From the NCBI GenBank assembly GCA_034769895.1, contig CM068373.1, forward strand, positions 436,399,080 through 436,463,079: a stretch of 64,000 nt of DNA. The letters are read 5' to 3'. A program made the translations under genes and the position numbers. The stretch is from Magicicada septendecula. Lineage: Eukaryota > Arthropoda > Insecta > Hemiptera > Cicadidae. This document shows positions 45,156-55,384 of the stretch, in pieces. How positions within the stretch are numbered: position 1 is the first letter of the stretch; each line of letters begins with the position of its first letter. Below the pieces are notes generated by a model. The model searched no databases and had not been told where the DNA came from. It worked only from the letters and a program-made list of their open reading frames with translations.

Positions 45156-45338
45156 ATTATATTATACAGTGCAAACTCTTATATTTAAATATCACTATAG
45201 TATTGGCGACTCGGAACACTAATTTTTTTTTTTTTTTCCCGAGTCGTCAATACTATAGTGATATTTAGTTAAGGAACGGACACGTCATTGACAACGAAAT
45301 CCAAGAACTCTTATATTTCTTTATTCCACACTTTAACA
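45156..45338 (+). repeat. partial 5' LTR of the copia element, with a PLE-3 mini-insertion
   Basis: TTATACAGTGCAAACTC and CTTTATTCCACACTTTAACA match the last ~60 bp of the 3' LTR. The upstream U3 part is missing. A 120-bp insertion (45187-45306) splits what remains. Confidence 0.8.
45187..45306 (+). mobile_element. 120-bp foldback PLE-3 insertion in the copia LTR
   Basis: Flanked by a 12-bp duplication, ACTCTTATATTT (45175-45186 and 45307-45318). The insert is the PLE-3 3' terminus (CGAGTCGTCAATACTATAG to CGAAATCCAAGA), preceded by an inverted copy of its first ~30 bp and a T-run. It forms a hairpin over about 45187-45272. The 3' LTR shows the empty site. Confidence 0.85.
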
Positions 45339-45439
45339 TGATAGCAGAGGTGCGTGGTTTACTAAATTTGTGGTCAAGAGTGCCGTTTAAGTGAGTATCG
45401 GTTTTTTTGAGTGCTGTTGCATGCTGTGATACAAAGAAA

Positions 45440-46144
45440 ATGGCGAAGAACAATGACATTATAATTCCAGTGTTTGATGGAGAGGACTATAGCATGTGGA
45501 AAAAACGTATTATGTTGTTTTTGAAATTTAAAAAATGTGATGAAGTGATAACACGAGCAAAAACGGCGCAGGATAAAGACCCGTGGGATGATAATGATTT
45601 AAAGGTTATGAACTATATATACAGTACTATAACGAATAAGCAATTGGAATTTATTAGTGATAAAAGAACGGCGTATGAAATAATTCAAAAGTTTGATGAA
45701 ATGTATTTGAAAAAGTATACGGCATTTCAAATTGTATATAGAAATAAATTGGAGAAATTAAGACTTAAAAATTATACTGATTCAGCGACATTCTTCAGTG
45801 ATTTTGAAAAAACTGTGAACGAGCTTAAAAACGCGGGTGCTAGTTTGTCAGAAAAAGAAAAATTAAATTATAAGTTAAACACGTTGCCGGAATCATACAG
45901 TTATATAGGCGATTTAATAGACGCACTAAAAGAAGAAGATCAAACTGTGGATTATGTGAAAAGTAAAATTCAAATGACTGAAATAAAGCATCAAAAGGAT
46001 GAATATTCTGGACGAAAATCTAACGCATTCATGGCATATAAAAGTCGACAACAGCGAACATGCTTTCAATGTGGCAAAACTGGTCATATCAAGAGAGACT
46101 GTAAATATGGTGGCCAAGCGGCAGGCAGCAGCAATACATGGTGA
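45440..46144 (+). pseudogene. copia gag
   Basis: The start Met (MAKNNDIIIPVFDGEDYSMW) has the usual copia gag opening, a F-x-G-x-(N/D)-Y-x-x-W motif. A UBN2-type retrotransposon gag domain follows to about residue 190. A CCHC zinc knuckle is present (CFQCGKTGHIKRDC, 46061-46102). The frame ends at TGA 46142-46144, but the same frame continues into protease, so the stop is an in-frame nonsense change rather than a natural gag end. Confidence 0.88.
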
Positions 46145-47628
46145 GCACCACGAGGCCGACAAGAAACCGAAAAAAGTAACTACGCCAGAGGGCATGGCAA
46201 TTTTCGAAGTCAGCGAGGTGCAAGAGCACATCAAGCAACTCAGTCGCAGCCGAAGAATCCAGATACGAGCGCATGGGTTATACGGGTCGACTATCACGAG
46301 GCGCATAATAGTAAGGTAGATAAGTTTAATAATTGTGAGATTAATTGGTTATTAGATAGCGGTTGTACTGACCATATAATATATGATGATAAATATTTTG
46401 ATAAATGTATGATACTTAAAGAACCTGTTAATGTTTATTTGGGAGATAATAGAGTTGTAAAAGCAACTAAAATTGGTAATGTGGTAAGTTACTTTGATCT
46501 TTTTGGTAAGAAAAATGAAGTAAACATGCAAAATGTATTTTATGCTAAAAATATGCATACAAATTTAATAAGTTATGGTAAAATAACGGAAAATAATACG
46601 ATTATTTCTAAAGGTAAAGTGACAAAAATTATTGATAATTTTGGAAATACTACAGCTGTAGCTTGGAAAGAAAATGGTCTATATAAGATGAAAAGTAAAT
46701 TAAAAAATGTAGAGTCATTGGTAAGTGTTGCAAATAAAAATGGTGATAATATGAGTAAAAAAGGAAGGTGGCATCGTATGCTGGGCCATGTAAATTTTAA
46801 TTATTTGAATATTTTGTGTAAACATAAATTGTTAAGTGGTATTCCAAATGAACTTGAATCAGAATTCATGAAGTGTAAAATATGTGTTGAAAATAAAATG
46901 CATAATATTCCATTTGAAAATAATAGAAAAAGAGCAAAAGATATTTTAGAAATTGTTCATACTGATGTGTGTGGACCTTTTAAAACAGCTGGTCTAAACA
47001 GGGAAAAATACTTTATTTCCTTTATTGATGATTACAGTAAGATAGCTAAAGTTTATACCATGGAGTCTAAAGTAGAAGTTTTCAATTGTCTTGTTCAATA
47101 TGTAAATGAATGTGAAAACTTAACAGGTAAAAGAATTAAATTTTTGAGATGTGATAATGGGAAAGAATACTTAAAATTTATAATTTTGCTAAAGAAAAAG
47201 GTATTATAATTAATAATTGTCCTGCTTATGTACATGAATTAAATGGAACTGCAGAACGGTTTAACAGAACGATAATGGATATGTCACGTTGTTTATTAGC
47301 TGAAGCACAAATCCATAAAAAATATTGATCTGAAATAGTTTGTGCTGCTACTTATTTGAAAAATCGTACGTTATCAAATACTATAGAAAAGAAAACTCCT
47401 TATGAAATATTTTTTGGGACGAAACCAAATGTTTCAAATTTACATTTATATGGTAGTAAAGTTTTTATAAGAAAACCGGAACAAAAAAGAGTTTCTAAGT
47501 GGGATAAAAAGGCTGATATGGGAATTTTGATCGGTTATAGTGAAGTTGGTTATAGAGTGCTAATTAATGGAAAAATAATAGTGGCTTGACATGTTGATAT
47601 TGTTGAAGAAAATGTAAAATGTATTGGC
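46145..47628 (+). pseudogene. copia protease and integrase
   Basis: In frame with gag after the TGA at 46142. Aspartic protease WLLDSGCTDH lies at 46346-46375. The integrase zinc domain has WHRMLGHVN near 46770 and CKIC near 46875-46887. DDE residues are in VHTDVCGPF (~46957), FLRCDNGKEY (~47143) and, after a frame change near 47170, LNGTAERFNRTI (Glu, ~47238). Further lesions are TGA at 47326 in place of a probable Trp and TGA at 47587-47589 in place of a probable Arg/Trp. These domains would process the polyprotein and insert the cDNA. Confidence 0.9.
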
Positions 47629-48067
47629 TTGAATGAATGTGAATCTGATGAAGAAGTATATGAATCTTCAGATAATGAATCTCTTGATTATCTACTTAAA
47701 GGTACAGATGAAAATCTAGGGGATGAAAATGAAAATAAAATAAAAAAATCTGAGCGCATAAGAAACCCACCAAAAAGATATGAAGATTATTATGCATATA
47801 ATAGTAATATTTTTGCAAATTATTGTAGAGCAGATACTCCTAGTAAATTTGAGGAAGCGCTTGAAAGCAATGAAAGTAAATATTGGTCAAAAGCTATGGA
47901 TAAAGAAATTGATTCGTTAAATAAAAATAAGACTTGGCAATTAGTTGAAAATGTAAATGGTAAAAAAATATTGGATGTAAAATGGATTTATACAAAAAAA
48001 GTCTGACAATGCTTATAAGGCCAGGTTAGTTGTAAGAGGTTTTCAGCAAACCGATAAAATTGATGAT
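47629..48067 (+). pseudogene. copia RT, N-terminal part before the PLE-1 insertion
   Basis: An acidic linker leads to RNPPKRYEDY, then WSKAMDKEIDSLNKNKTWQL and KWIYTKK, the RT entry of copia elements. A frame slip in the A-run at about 47994-48000 then gives AYKARLVVRGFQQTDKIDD up to the insertion point. Coding sense resumes exactly at 49932 once the PLE and one 14-bp duplicate are disregarded. Confidence 0.88.
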
Positions 48068-48122
48068 TTAATAAATTAATTACCTTAAATTATCCGCCGT
48101 GTGATTTCTTATGCTTCGTCTA

Positions 48123-48156
48123 TGACGCGTTTCAGAGCGTATGCTCCATCATCAGA
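48123..48156 (-). ncRNA. hammerhead-like ribozyme, inverted copy at the PLE-1 left end
   Basis: Exact reverse-complement partner of the motif at 49792-49823 (CTGATGA, GGAGC/GCTCT stem and GAAACGCGTC all retained). It lies in the inverted 3'-end copy. Confidence 0.5.
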
Positions 48157-48569
48157 TATTAAAAAGTTAAAACTGTCACTCTTGCGAGATCGTTATGAAG
48201 TTAAAATGTCAAGATTTGCATATGAACCGTACGCGGATTTGGGTGCGCACCCGTTCAAGTTCACTCTGCCACTGAGCGGTTGCTACCTTATCGTAGCCCC
48301 AGCGAGCAGACTCAAGGCGGTATCGTACAATCGGTTGGATACAAAGTTCAGGTGGTCATTTAACACGATATCGCGACTCATTGGGTTTGCATATGCACTG
48401 TAAATTTCAAATTCCTCCAAGGCATTCATGAAACGGCCCTTCTTACACACATGTAACGGTATTAAATTGGAACTAAAATCTGTGTAATTATGATTGTGTG
48501 AAGTCAGGTGTCGGGCGTAATTTGATTTGATGTTGTCAATGTTTCTTATATATGTCAATGTTGGCCATA

Positions 48570-49664
48570 CATACATACATTCAAAATGATGGCCTAGCAA
48601 TGGGCTCACCCCTTTCCGGCCTACTGGCCGATATTTATTTGAATTATTATGAGAATACTCACTTGTTGAACAATAATATATATGCAAATAAAATAATATT
48701 TTATGCACGGTATGTAGACGATACGTTTTTAATTTTTGATGGTACTATAAGACAAATCGAATTATTTTAAAACTGTTTAATTAAAATAAAGAGAAACATC
48801 CAGTTTACTCTTGAAACAGAGGTTGATAACAAGATAAACTTTCTAGATTTAACCATCACTCGACAGATGAATAAACTAAAGTTCAACATTTATAGGAAAC
48901 CGACTACCACTGACACCACAATACACGCAGACTCTCATCATCCTCTTTCACATAAAATGGCAGCGTACAATAGTTTCATTCATAGATTATTGACGATTCC
49001 TTTGGATGATAATGACTTCCGTGATGAGCTAAATGTCATAAAATATATCGCGGTTGCCAATGGTTACAGTAGTTTAACCTTTGACAAACTGTTGAGAAAA
49101 CATGAAAAAAGAATGCTTAAACCCCGAATAAACAACAACACGCAAAAAATTTTTATATCTACTAATTACACTAGCTTTATGCCTAAGGTTTTGTCTTCTA
49201 TATTGAATAATAATAGTTTCACTATTTCATTCAGGACTAATAATAAGTTACTGGATATTCTCAAACCGAAAAAACACACGCCTGCAGAAGAAAAAACTAG
49301 CATATATAAGTTAACATGTAATGATTGCGAGTGCTTCTACATTGGACAGACTGGGAGAGGTTTCCTTAAACGATTTCGAGAACATTTACCTAAGAAAATA
49401 AGAAGCATTGACAACATCAAATCAAATTACGCCCGACACCTGACTTCACACAATCATAATTACACAGATTTTAGTTCCAATTTAATACCGTTACATGTGT
49501 GTAAGAAGGGCCGTTTCATGAATGCCTTGGAGGAATTTGAATTTTACAGTGCATATGCAAACCCAATGAGTCGCGATATCGTGTTAAATGACCACCTGAA
49601 CTTTGTATCCAACCGATTGTACGATACCGCCTTGAGTCTGCTCGCTGGGGCTACGATAAGGTAG
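48570..49664 (+). pseudogene. PLE-1 RT C-terminus and GIY-YIG endonuclease (truncated copy)
   Basis: NDGLAMGSPLSGLLADIYLN (motif B) at about 48588, ARYVDDTFLIFDGT (motif C) near 48708, and a TAA at about 48768 in place of a Lys codon. An open 265-codon frame then carries KFNIYRKPTTTDTT and the GIY-YIG nuclease (SIYKLTCNDCECFYIGQTGR near 49300-49350, SHNHNY near 49450), ending at the stop 49662-49664. The first half of RT is absent. Confidence 0.85.
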
Positions 49665-49791
49665 CAACCGCTCAGTGGCAGAGTGAACTTGAACGGGTGC
49701 GCACCCAAATCCGCGTACGGTTCATATGCAAATCTTGACATTTTAACTTCATAACGATCTCGCAAGAGTGACAGTTTTAACTTTTTAATAT

Positions 49792-49823
49792 CTGATGATG
49801 GAGCATACGCTCTGAAACGCGTC
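49792..49823 (+). ncRNA. hammerhead-like ribozyme, PLE-1 in copia
   Basis: CTGATGA (49792-49798), stem II GGAGC/GCTCT with an ATAC loop, GAAA (49814-49817), then CGCGTC followed by ATAG. This is the best-formed hammerhead-like core in the window. The GTC cleavage triplet is present and a short UAU:AUA helix I is possible. Helix III is minimal, so cleavage may need a dimer, as known for short-helix-III hammerheads. Confidence 0.5.
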
Positions 49824-49917
49824 ATAGACGAAGCATAAGAAATCACACGGCGGATAATTTAAGGTAATTAATTTATTAATTCGTACAAGTGATTTGGTTA
49901 CCATATTAAACATGAAT

Positions 49918-51226
49918 ATAAAATTGATGATGTTTATTCTCCTGTTGCGAGAATGCAAACTTTAAAGATTTTATTATCATACTGTTGTCAAATGGGTCTA
50001 ATTATTGAACAAATGGATGTAGAAACTGCATTTCTAAATGGTAAAGTAAGTTCTGAGGTATATGTCCATCAACCAAAAGGTTATGAGGATGGCACAAATA
50101 GAGTGTGTAAGTTAATAAAAGCTTTGTATGGGTTAAAGGAAAGTCCCAGAGCTTGGTATGAATGTCTCGATAAATTTTTAATAAGTTTGGGTGTTAAGAA
50201 AAGTAATTTAGATTATTACTGTATATTATTAGAATATATACTTTTGGAAATGGAAAAGATACTATTTATTTATTAATATTTGTGGATGATTTATTAATTT
50301 GTGGACGTAACAAAGAAAAAATGCAAAATATTAAGAAACCTTTATCAGAAAAATTCAAAATGAAAGATCTTGGAAAAATTAAAGAATATCTTGGTATTAC
50401 CGTAGAATATGAGTTCCGTAAATGTGAAATAAAATTAAGTCAAACAAAATATATTGAGTCATTAGTAAGAAAGTATAATTTAGAAAACAGTAAGATGTAT
50501 AATACACCTATGGAGGTAAATTTAAAAGTTGAAAAGTCTGATATTTGTGGAAGGAATATTCAATATAGAAATTTAATTGGTGCATTATTATATATAAACT
50601 CAGCTACAAGGCCTGATATAAGCTTTAGTGTAAATTATTTAAGTAGATATCAGAATTGTTATAATGAAACACACTTTAAATATGCTTTGCAAATATTAAA
50701 GTACTTGTATTTAATGAAAGATTTAAAATTGACTTATAAAAGAAATGATAATTCTGAAATTATAGATTGTTATGTTGATGCCGATTGGGCTGGTGACCAT
50801 TTGGACAGAAAATCCACAACTGGTTATGTAATTCGATTATTTGGTAATGTAATTTATTGGAAGTCGAGAAAACAAAAGTGTGTAACAAAGGCTTCGACAT
50901 ATGCAGAGTATGTAGCGTTGTCGGAAGCTGTGAGTGAATTGAAATTTGTGAAAGTATTGCTAAAATTGTTTAATGTAACTTTAGAAAAACCGATTAATAT
51001 TTTTGAAGATAATTCGGGAGCGATAAATTTAGCAAAGTATGGAAGTTTTACGAAAAATTCTAAACATATTGAAGTTCATTACCATTATGTACACGAATGT
51101 ATAAAAGAAAATATGATTAATGTTGTAAAGGTAAATTCTGATGATAATATTGCTGATATATTTACAAAGTCATTGTGTAAAGAAAAGTTTGAGAGATTTC
51201 GAACTATGCTGAACTTGAAAAGTTGA
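49918..51226 (+). pseudogene. copia RT (catalytic part) and RNase H
   Basis: VYSPVARMQT, then QMDVETAFLNG (motif A, ~50011) and YGLKESPRAWYE (~50127). A frame change near 50235 follows. Then come FVDDLLICG (motif C, ~50279), MKDLGKIKEYLGI, RPDISFSVNYLSRY (~50610) and the RNase H with YVDADWAGD (~50770), KSTTGYV and EDNSGAINLA (~51007), with the end at 51226. From 50282 the frame is open for 314 codons, so decay here is mild. Confidence 0.9.
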
Positions 51227-51285
51227 ACTTGAAATGTGTATTTGTAAAATTGAATTTGTAAATACAATATAAATGTAAGGAGGCA

Positions 51286-51491
51286 TGTTGAATATATGTA
51301 ATATGTTTATATTGTACAATATATGTAATGCGCGTAAGCATGTATAAGTTTGTTAGTTTTTAGTTTGTAGTAAGACGCTGTAAGTGACGCACGCACCGTA
51401 GCACTGCGTATTTAGTATGTATTTGTGTATGGGTTAATAAACTTTATTATACAGTGTAAACTCTTATATTTCTTTATTCCACACTTTAACA
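51286..51491 (+). repeat. 3' LTR of the copia element (206 bp)
   Basis: TGTTGAATATATG...CACTTTAACA, bounded by TG and CA, directly after the purine tract at 51276-51284. It holds an AATAAA signal near 51438 (GGTTAATAAAC). The last ~60 bp match the 5' LTR remnant. Confidence 0.85.
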
Positions 51492-51548
51492 TAGACACTC
51501 TAGAACAATATTGGGAATATACAAACACACGAAAACAAATAAAAATGA
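51492..51548 (+). mobile_element. PLE-3 fragment right of copia
   Basis: TAGACACTCTAGAACAATAT and ATACAAACACACGAAAACAA match the PLE-3 region near 38238-38300, with a small duplication or insertion (ATTGGG). Orientation is opposite to the PLE-3 fragment left of copia, and the two overlap in family coordinates, so they are different copies. Confidence 0.7.
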
Positions 51549-52426
51549 CGGGTCTTTCACTATAGCCTGCGGCCAAAGACAACTTCCATCTCCGCGTTTG
51601 TATTTCTTTTCCGTGTTCGATGTGTACTAGAACTGTTTTCTTCACAAGTAACTAATGCCAGGTTATGTACGACAATGTAACTTAAATAAAATTTACTTTG
51701 TACAATAAAAGGGTATATTTACTGGAAGTACAGAAATTAGTTTCCATTTATCGCACATAATTACGGTACACCCTAAAAGCAGAATGTTTTTCATATTTCT
51801 GCAACGGATTTTAAGAAAACCAAATACTTTCTGCAAGCATTTCAGTAGTAACGTAGTTAAAATTGTTTGACACAACGGCTCTCTCCGTTCTATATAAGTA
51901 GCTATTAAAATAATAATCCTTAAAATTTCAGGAGCCGAAAATTGAAATATTTTTAGATTTAGGTTTTCGGAAATATAAGGTCTATCAGGATTTATTTGAA
52001 TAAATTTGTAAATTACATTTAAATATATTGATATTATAGGATATTGATTTTAGGTTGATATAGAAAATCAGTCCAGAAATACACAACTATCCGGATTGTG
52101 AATTACTACGCCGGAGCGCGGCCGCGTGACTCAGTCTGCCGGCTGCAGCCGGCGCTCTCACTTCAATAGATTACATGTAACCTTTATCGCTCGGCCTCTC
52201 ATCTGAAATTTATCGGTATATTATTGAGTCACAAACATAGATTTTGTTATTGAATTGATTCGTTTATTCGTATCTGTTTTTATGCAACAATTTATTTTTT
52301 TTAGAAATTTTACTTCAGCAAATTTTTTACGCGTTTTTCGTTAACGCGGTGGACGATCTTTCTGCAAGCCTAGTTTCCTTTCTGCGACAATGTCGCACTG
52401 TCGCCCGTTGTTCTGCTTTGGGGCGG
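51549..52426. other. non-coding sequence before the 320-bp repeat
   Basis: A partial unit of the downstream tandem repeat lies near 51708-51775 (GGAAGTACAGAAATTAGTTT). A 16-base perfect palindrome GCCGGCTGCAGCCGGC at 52138-52153 sits in a GC-rich island. No gene seen. Confidence 0.5.
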
Positions 52427-53190
52427 TACACAGACGATTTTTGGAGGTTGTGTCTACGTTTAACAATGTAACTTAACCTTGTAGATTTTTAAAATTAATT
52501 AGATTTAATACAAATTTCCTTTGTTAGTGTACATTAAATTATTGTATGGATACAAGGCTGCTGTACATAACATTAAAGGCTGTATTTATTCGAAGTACCG
52601 GAATTAAAACCTAGTTCCAATTTAGAACGTAGACCTATAACCTATTTGCATATTTTATTGGGGTTTATTGGCACATATTTTATTAAAAGGATGTATTTAT
52701 TGGAAGTACAGAAATTAGTTTCCATTTATCGCACATAATTACGGTACACAGACGATTTTTGGAGGTTGAGTCTACGTTTAACAATGTAACTTAACCTTTT
52801 AGATTTTTAAAATTAATTAGATTTAACAAAAATTTCCTTTGTTAGTGTACATTCAAAGGCTGTATTTATTGTATGGATAAAAGGCTGTAAATACATTAAA
52901 GGCTGTATTTATTCGAATTAAAACCTATCCGTACTTCCAATTTAGAACGTATAACCTAGTAGGCTACGTTATTCGTACATATTTTATTGGAGTTTATTGG
53001 TACATATTTTATTAAAAGGGTGTATTTATTGGAAGTACAGAGATTAGTTTCCATTTATCGCACATAATTACGGTACAGAGACGATTTTGGGAGGTTGTGT
53101 CTACATTTAATTATCTAACTTAGATAGTAGGCTTCGTTATTGGTGCATATTTTATTGGGGTTTATTGGCACATATTTTATTAAAAGGGTG
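52427..53190. repeat. ~320-bp tandem repeat (2.3 units)
   Basis: Units begin GTACACAGACGATTTTTGGA at about 52427 and 52744, with a variant GTACAGAGACGATTTTGGGA at 53073. Each unit contains TTTGTTAGTGTACATT and ends CGCACATAATTACG. Unit 3 is cut at 53190 by the junction with the PLE-1 array. Small internal duplications cause the length differences (317 and 329 bp). Confidence 0.85.
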
Positions 53191-55384
53191 CATGTTAACT
53201 TATATATGACAGTTTTTTCTTCTGGAGGCGTGTGTTTTTTCGGTTTGAGAATATCCAGTAACTTATTATTAGTCCTGAATGAAATAGTGAAACTATTATT
53301 ATTCAATATAGAAGACAAAACTTAGGCATAAAGCTAGTGTAATTAGTAGATATAAAAATTTTTTGCGTGTTGTTGTTTATTCGGGGTTTAAGCATTCTTT
53401 TTTCATGTTTTCTCAACAGTTTGTCGATGGTTAAACTATTGTAACCATTGGCAACCGCGATATACTTTATGACATTTAGCTCATCACGGAAGTCATTATC
53501 ATCCAAAGGAATTGTCAATAATCTATGAATGAAACTATTATCTTGTTGTTGCATCCTCTTCGTTCACTTATTAATTTAATAATAGTTTCTCAATGAAACT
53601 ATTGTACGCTGCCATTTTATGTGAAAGAGGATGATGAGAGTCTGCGTGTATTGTGGTGTCAGTGGTAGTCGGTTTCCTATAAATGTTGAACTTTAGTTTA
53701 TTCATCTGTCGGGTGATGGTTAAATCTAGAAAGTTTATCTTGTTATCAACCTCTGTTTCAAGAGTAAACTGGATGTTTCTATTTATTTTATTTAAACAGT
53801 TTTTAAATAATTCGATTTGTCTTATAGTACAATCAAAAATTAAAAACGTATCGTCTACATACCGTGCATAAAATATTATTTTATTTGCATATATATTATT
53901 GTTCAACAAGTGAGTATTCTCATAATAATTCAAATAAATATCGGCCAGTAGGCCGGAGAGGGGTGAGCCCATAGCTATTTTGAATGTAAAACGAGCCATT
54001 AAAAGTGAAATAGTTTTGTTTCAAAATAACCTCGAGTAAATTAATTAACTCATTTATTGTCTGTGTGTTCATGCAACTATTGTCAGATAAATTGTTTCTC
54101 AAAATCTGTAATGTATCTATGACTGGGATGTTCGTGTATAAATTAGTTATGTCGAACGACGCCAATTTGTGGTTAGGTTGTAGTTCAACAGATTTAATAT
54201 CATTAATAAAATTATTGTTGTTCTTAATACTATGATTATTACGTAATTGTAAATTATCTTTTATCAAACGAACTAGTGCTTTTGCAGTTTTGAAGCCAGG
54301 AGCAGTAGTAAAGTTCACGAGCGGTCTGATAGGTATGTTATGTTTATGAATTTTAGGCAGTCCTGCGAATATCGGGGCTTTAGCGTTGATGGGCTTTAAG
54401 TAACGTCGTGTGCTTTCATTGAATAAATTGGTACATTTATTAATACAATTGTTGAGTTCCCTGACGTGCAATTCAGTGGGGTCAGAGTTTAATATTTTAA
54501 TGTTGTTGTTAGAAATAAAATCATGAACTTTATCACTGTATGAATCAGTGTCCATGATGACTAGCGTATTTCCTTTATCTGCCTTAACGATAAGGGCATT
54601 GTTGTCGATTAATTTTGTTTTCATGCGTTTTAAAGTTTTATATTCACTAGAGTACCTAGACTGACCACGTGAAACGAGAGGTAGATTATTGTTAAATTTA
54701 ATAAATTATTATTTATAAGTACACGTGCTTCATTTTGTAAGTGTGGGTCTGAAATAGATTTGACGGCTGCCTCCGCTTCAACGACTTCATAGATAGTTTT
54801 TTTTTACCGACGGGTGGGAGATTGTAATTTATCCCTTTACTTAAAAGCTTCATTTCGTTATCATCGAAGACTATTGTAGTTAAGTTCATGACTCTAGGGT
54901 AAAATGTGTGTTTACAAACAATGGCAGACTCTTGGCGATGTTTATGTTCTAGCCTAAGAAGTTTGCGTGATTGACTAAAATGTGTACGACGTACAATATT
55001 ATATATGTATCTGTGTACGGAATCTAAAACTTTATCGATAATGACAGGATGAATATTGTTAAGAATCTGCAAATGCAGTTTAAGCAAACGAGTATTGAGG
55101 AGAGATTTTTTAATGTATACCGCTTTAATTTCTTCCTTGACGCGAAATCGTTCAGGGTATTGTTGTGTTATTTTCGCGGCCTTGGAAGAGCAATTAATTT
55201 TCACAGTAGCATACTTAGGAGTTATATTCTTTTGTAAACAAATTTTATTAAACTTGATATGCAAGTTAGTTTTTAATAACTGGATTTTGACATTTTGGAA
55301 TTTAAATACCATGCTTGCTTGGCTAGGCTCTAATTTAATATTCATGTTTAATATGGTAACCAAATCACTTGTACGAATTAATAA
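53190..55384 (-). pseudogene. PLE-1 array unit 1 (3'-truncated)
   Basis: The ORF start is at 55363 (MVTILNMNIKLEP). A frame break lies at the 9-T run near 54798, and an 8-base deletion just before GLAMGS near 53975 removes the D-G-L residues of RT motif B. It is intact at the ALVRLIKD site (~54270) and at the LKPRINNN site (~53388), unlike units 2-4. It carries a private 64-bp insertion with a 12-bp AATGAAACTATT duplication (53528-53539 and 53592-53603). The GIY-YIG domain is lost at the 53190 junction. It looks like the ancestral unit. Confidence 0.85.

Larger units (their letters stand above)
48068..49917 (+). mobile_element. PLE-1 copy with inverted 3' end, inserted in copia RT
   Basis: The 14-bp target duplication ATAAAATTGATGAT lies at 48054-48067 and 49918-49931. 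The insert is a 5'-truncated PLE-1 (from the GLAMGS region at ~48590), preceded by an inverted copy of its own 3' end (48068-48545 complements about 49431-49917). This foldback structure is typical for Penelope-like insertions. Same family as the tandem array at 53-64 kb but without the array's shared lesions. Confidence 0.92.
45156..51491 (+). mobile_element. Ty1/copia retrotransposon, 5' LTR truncated, RT split by PLE-1
   Basis: Gag-protease-integrase-RT-RNase H order on the plus strand identifies Ty1/copia. The 3' LTR is complete (51286-51491); the 5' LTR lacks its U3. A purine tract (AAGGAGGCA) precedes the 3' LTR. The sequence after the 5' LTR (TGATAGCAGAGG) resembles the half-tRNA-Met primer site used by copia elements. 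Two Penelope insertions lie within it. Confidence 0.92.
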
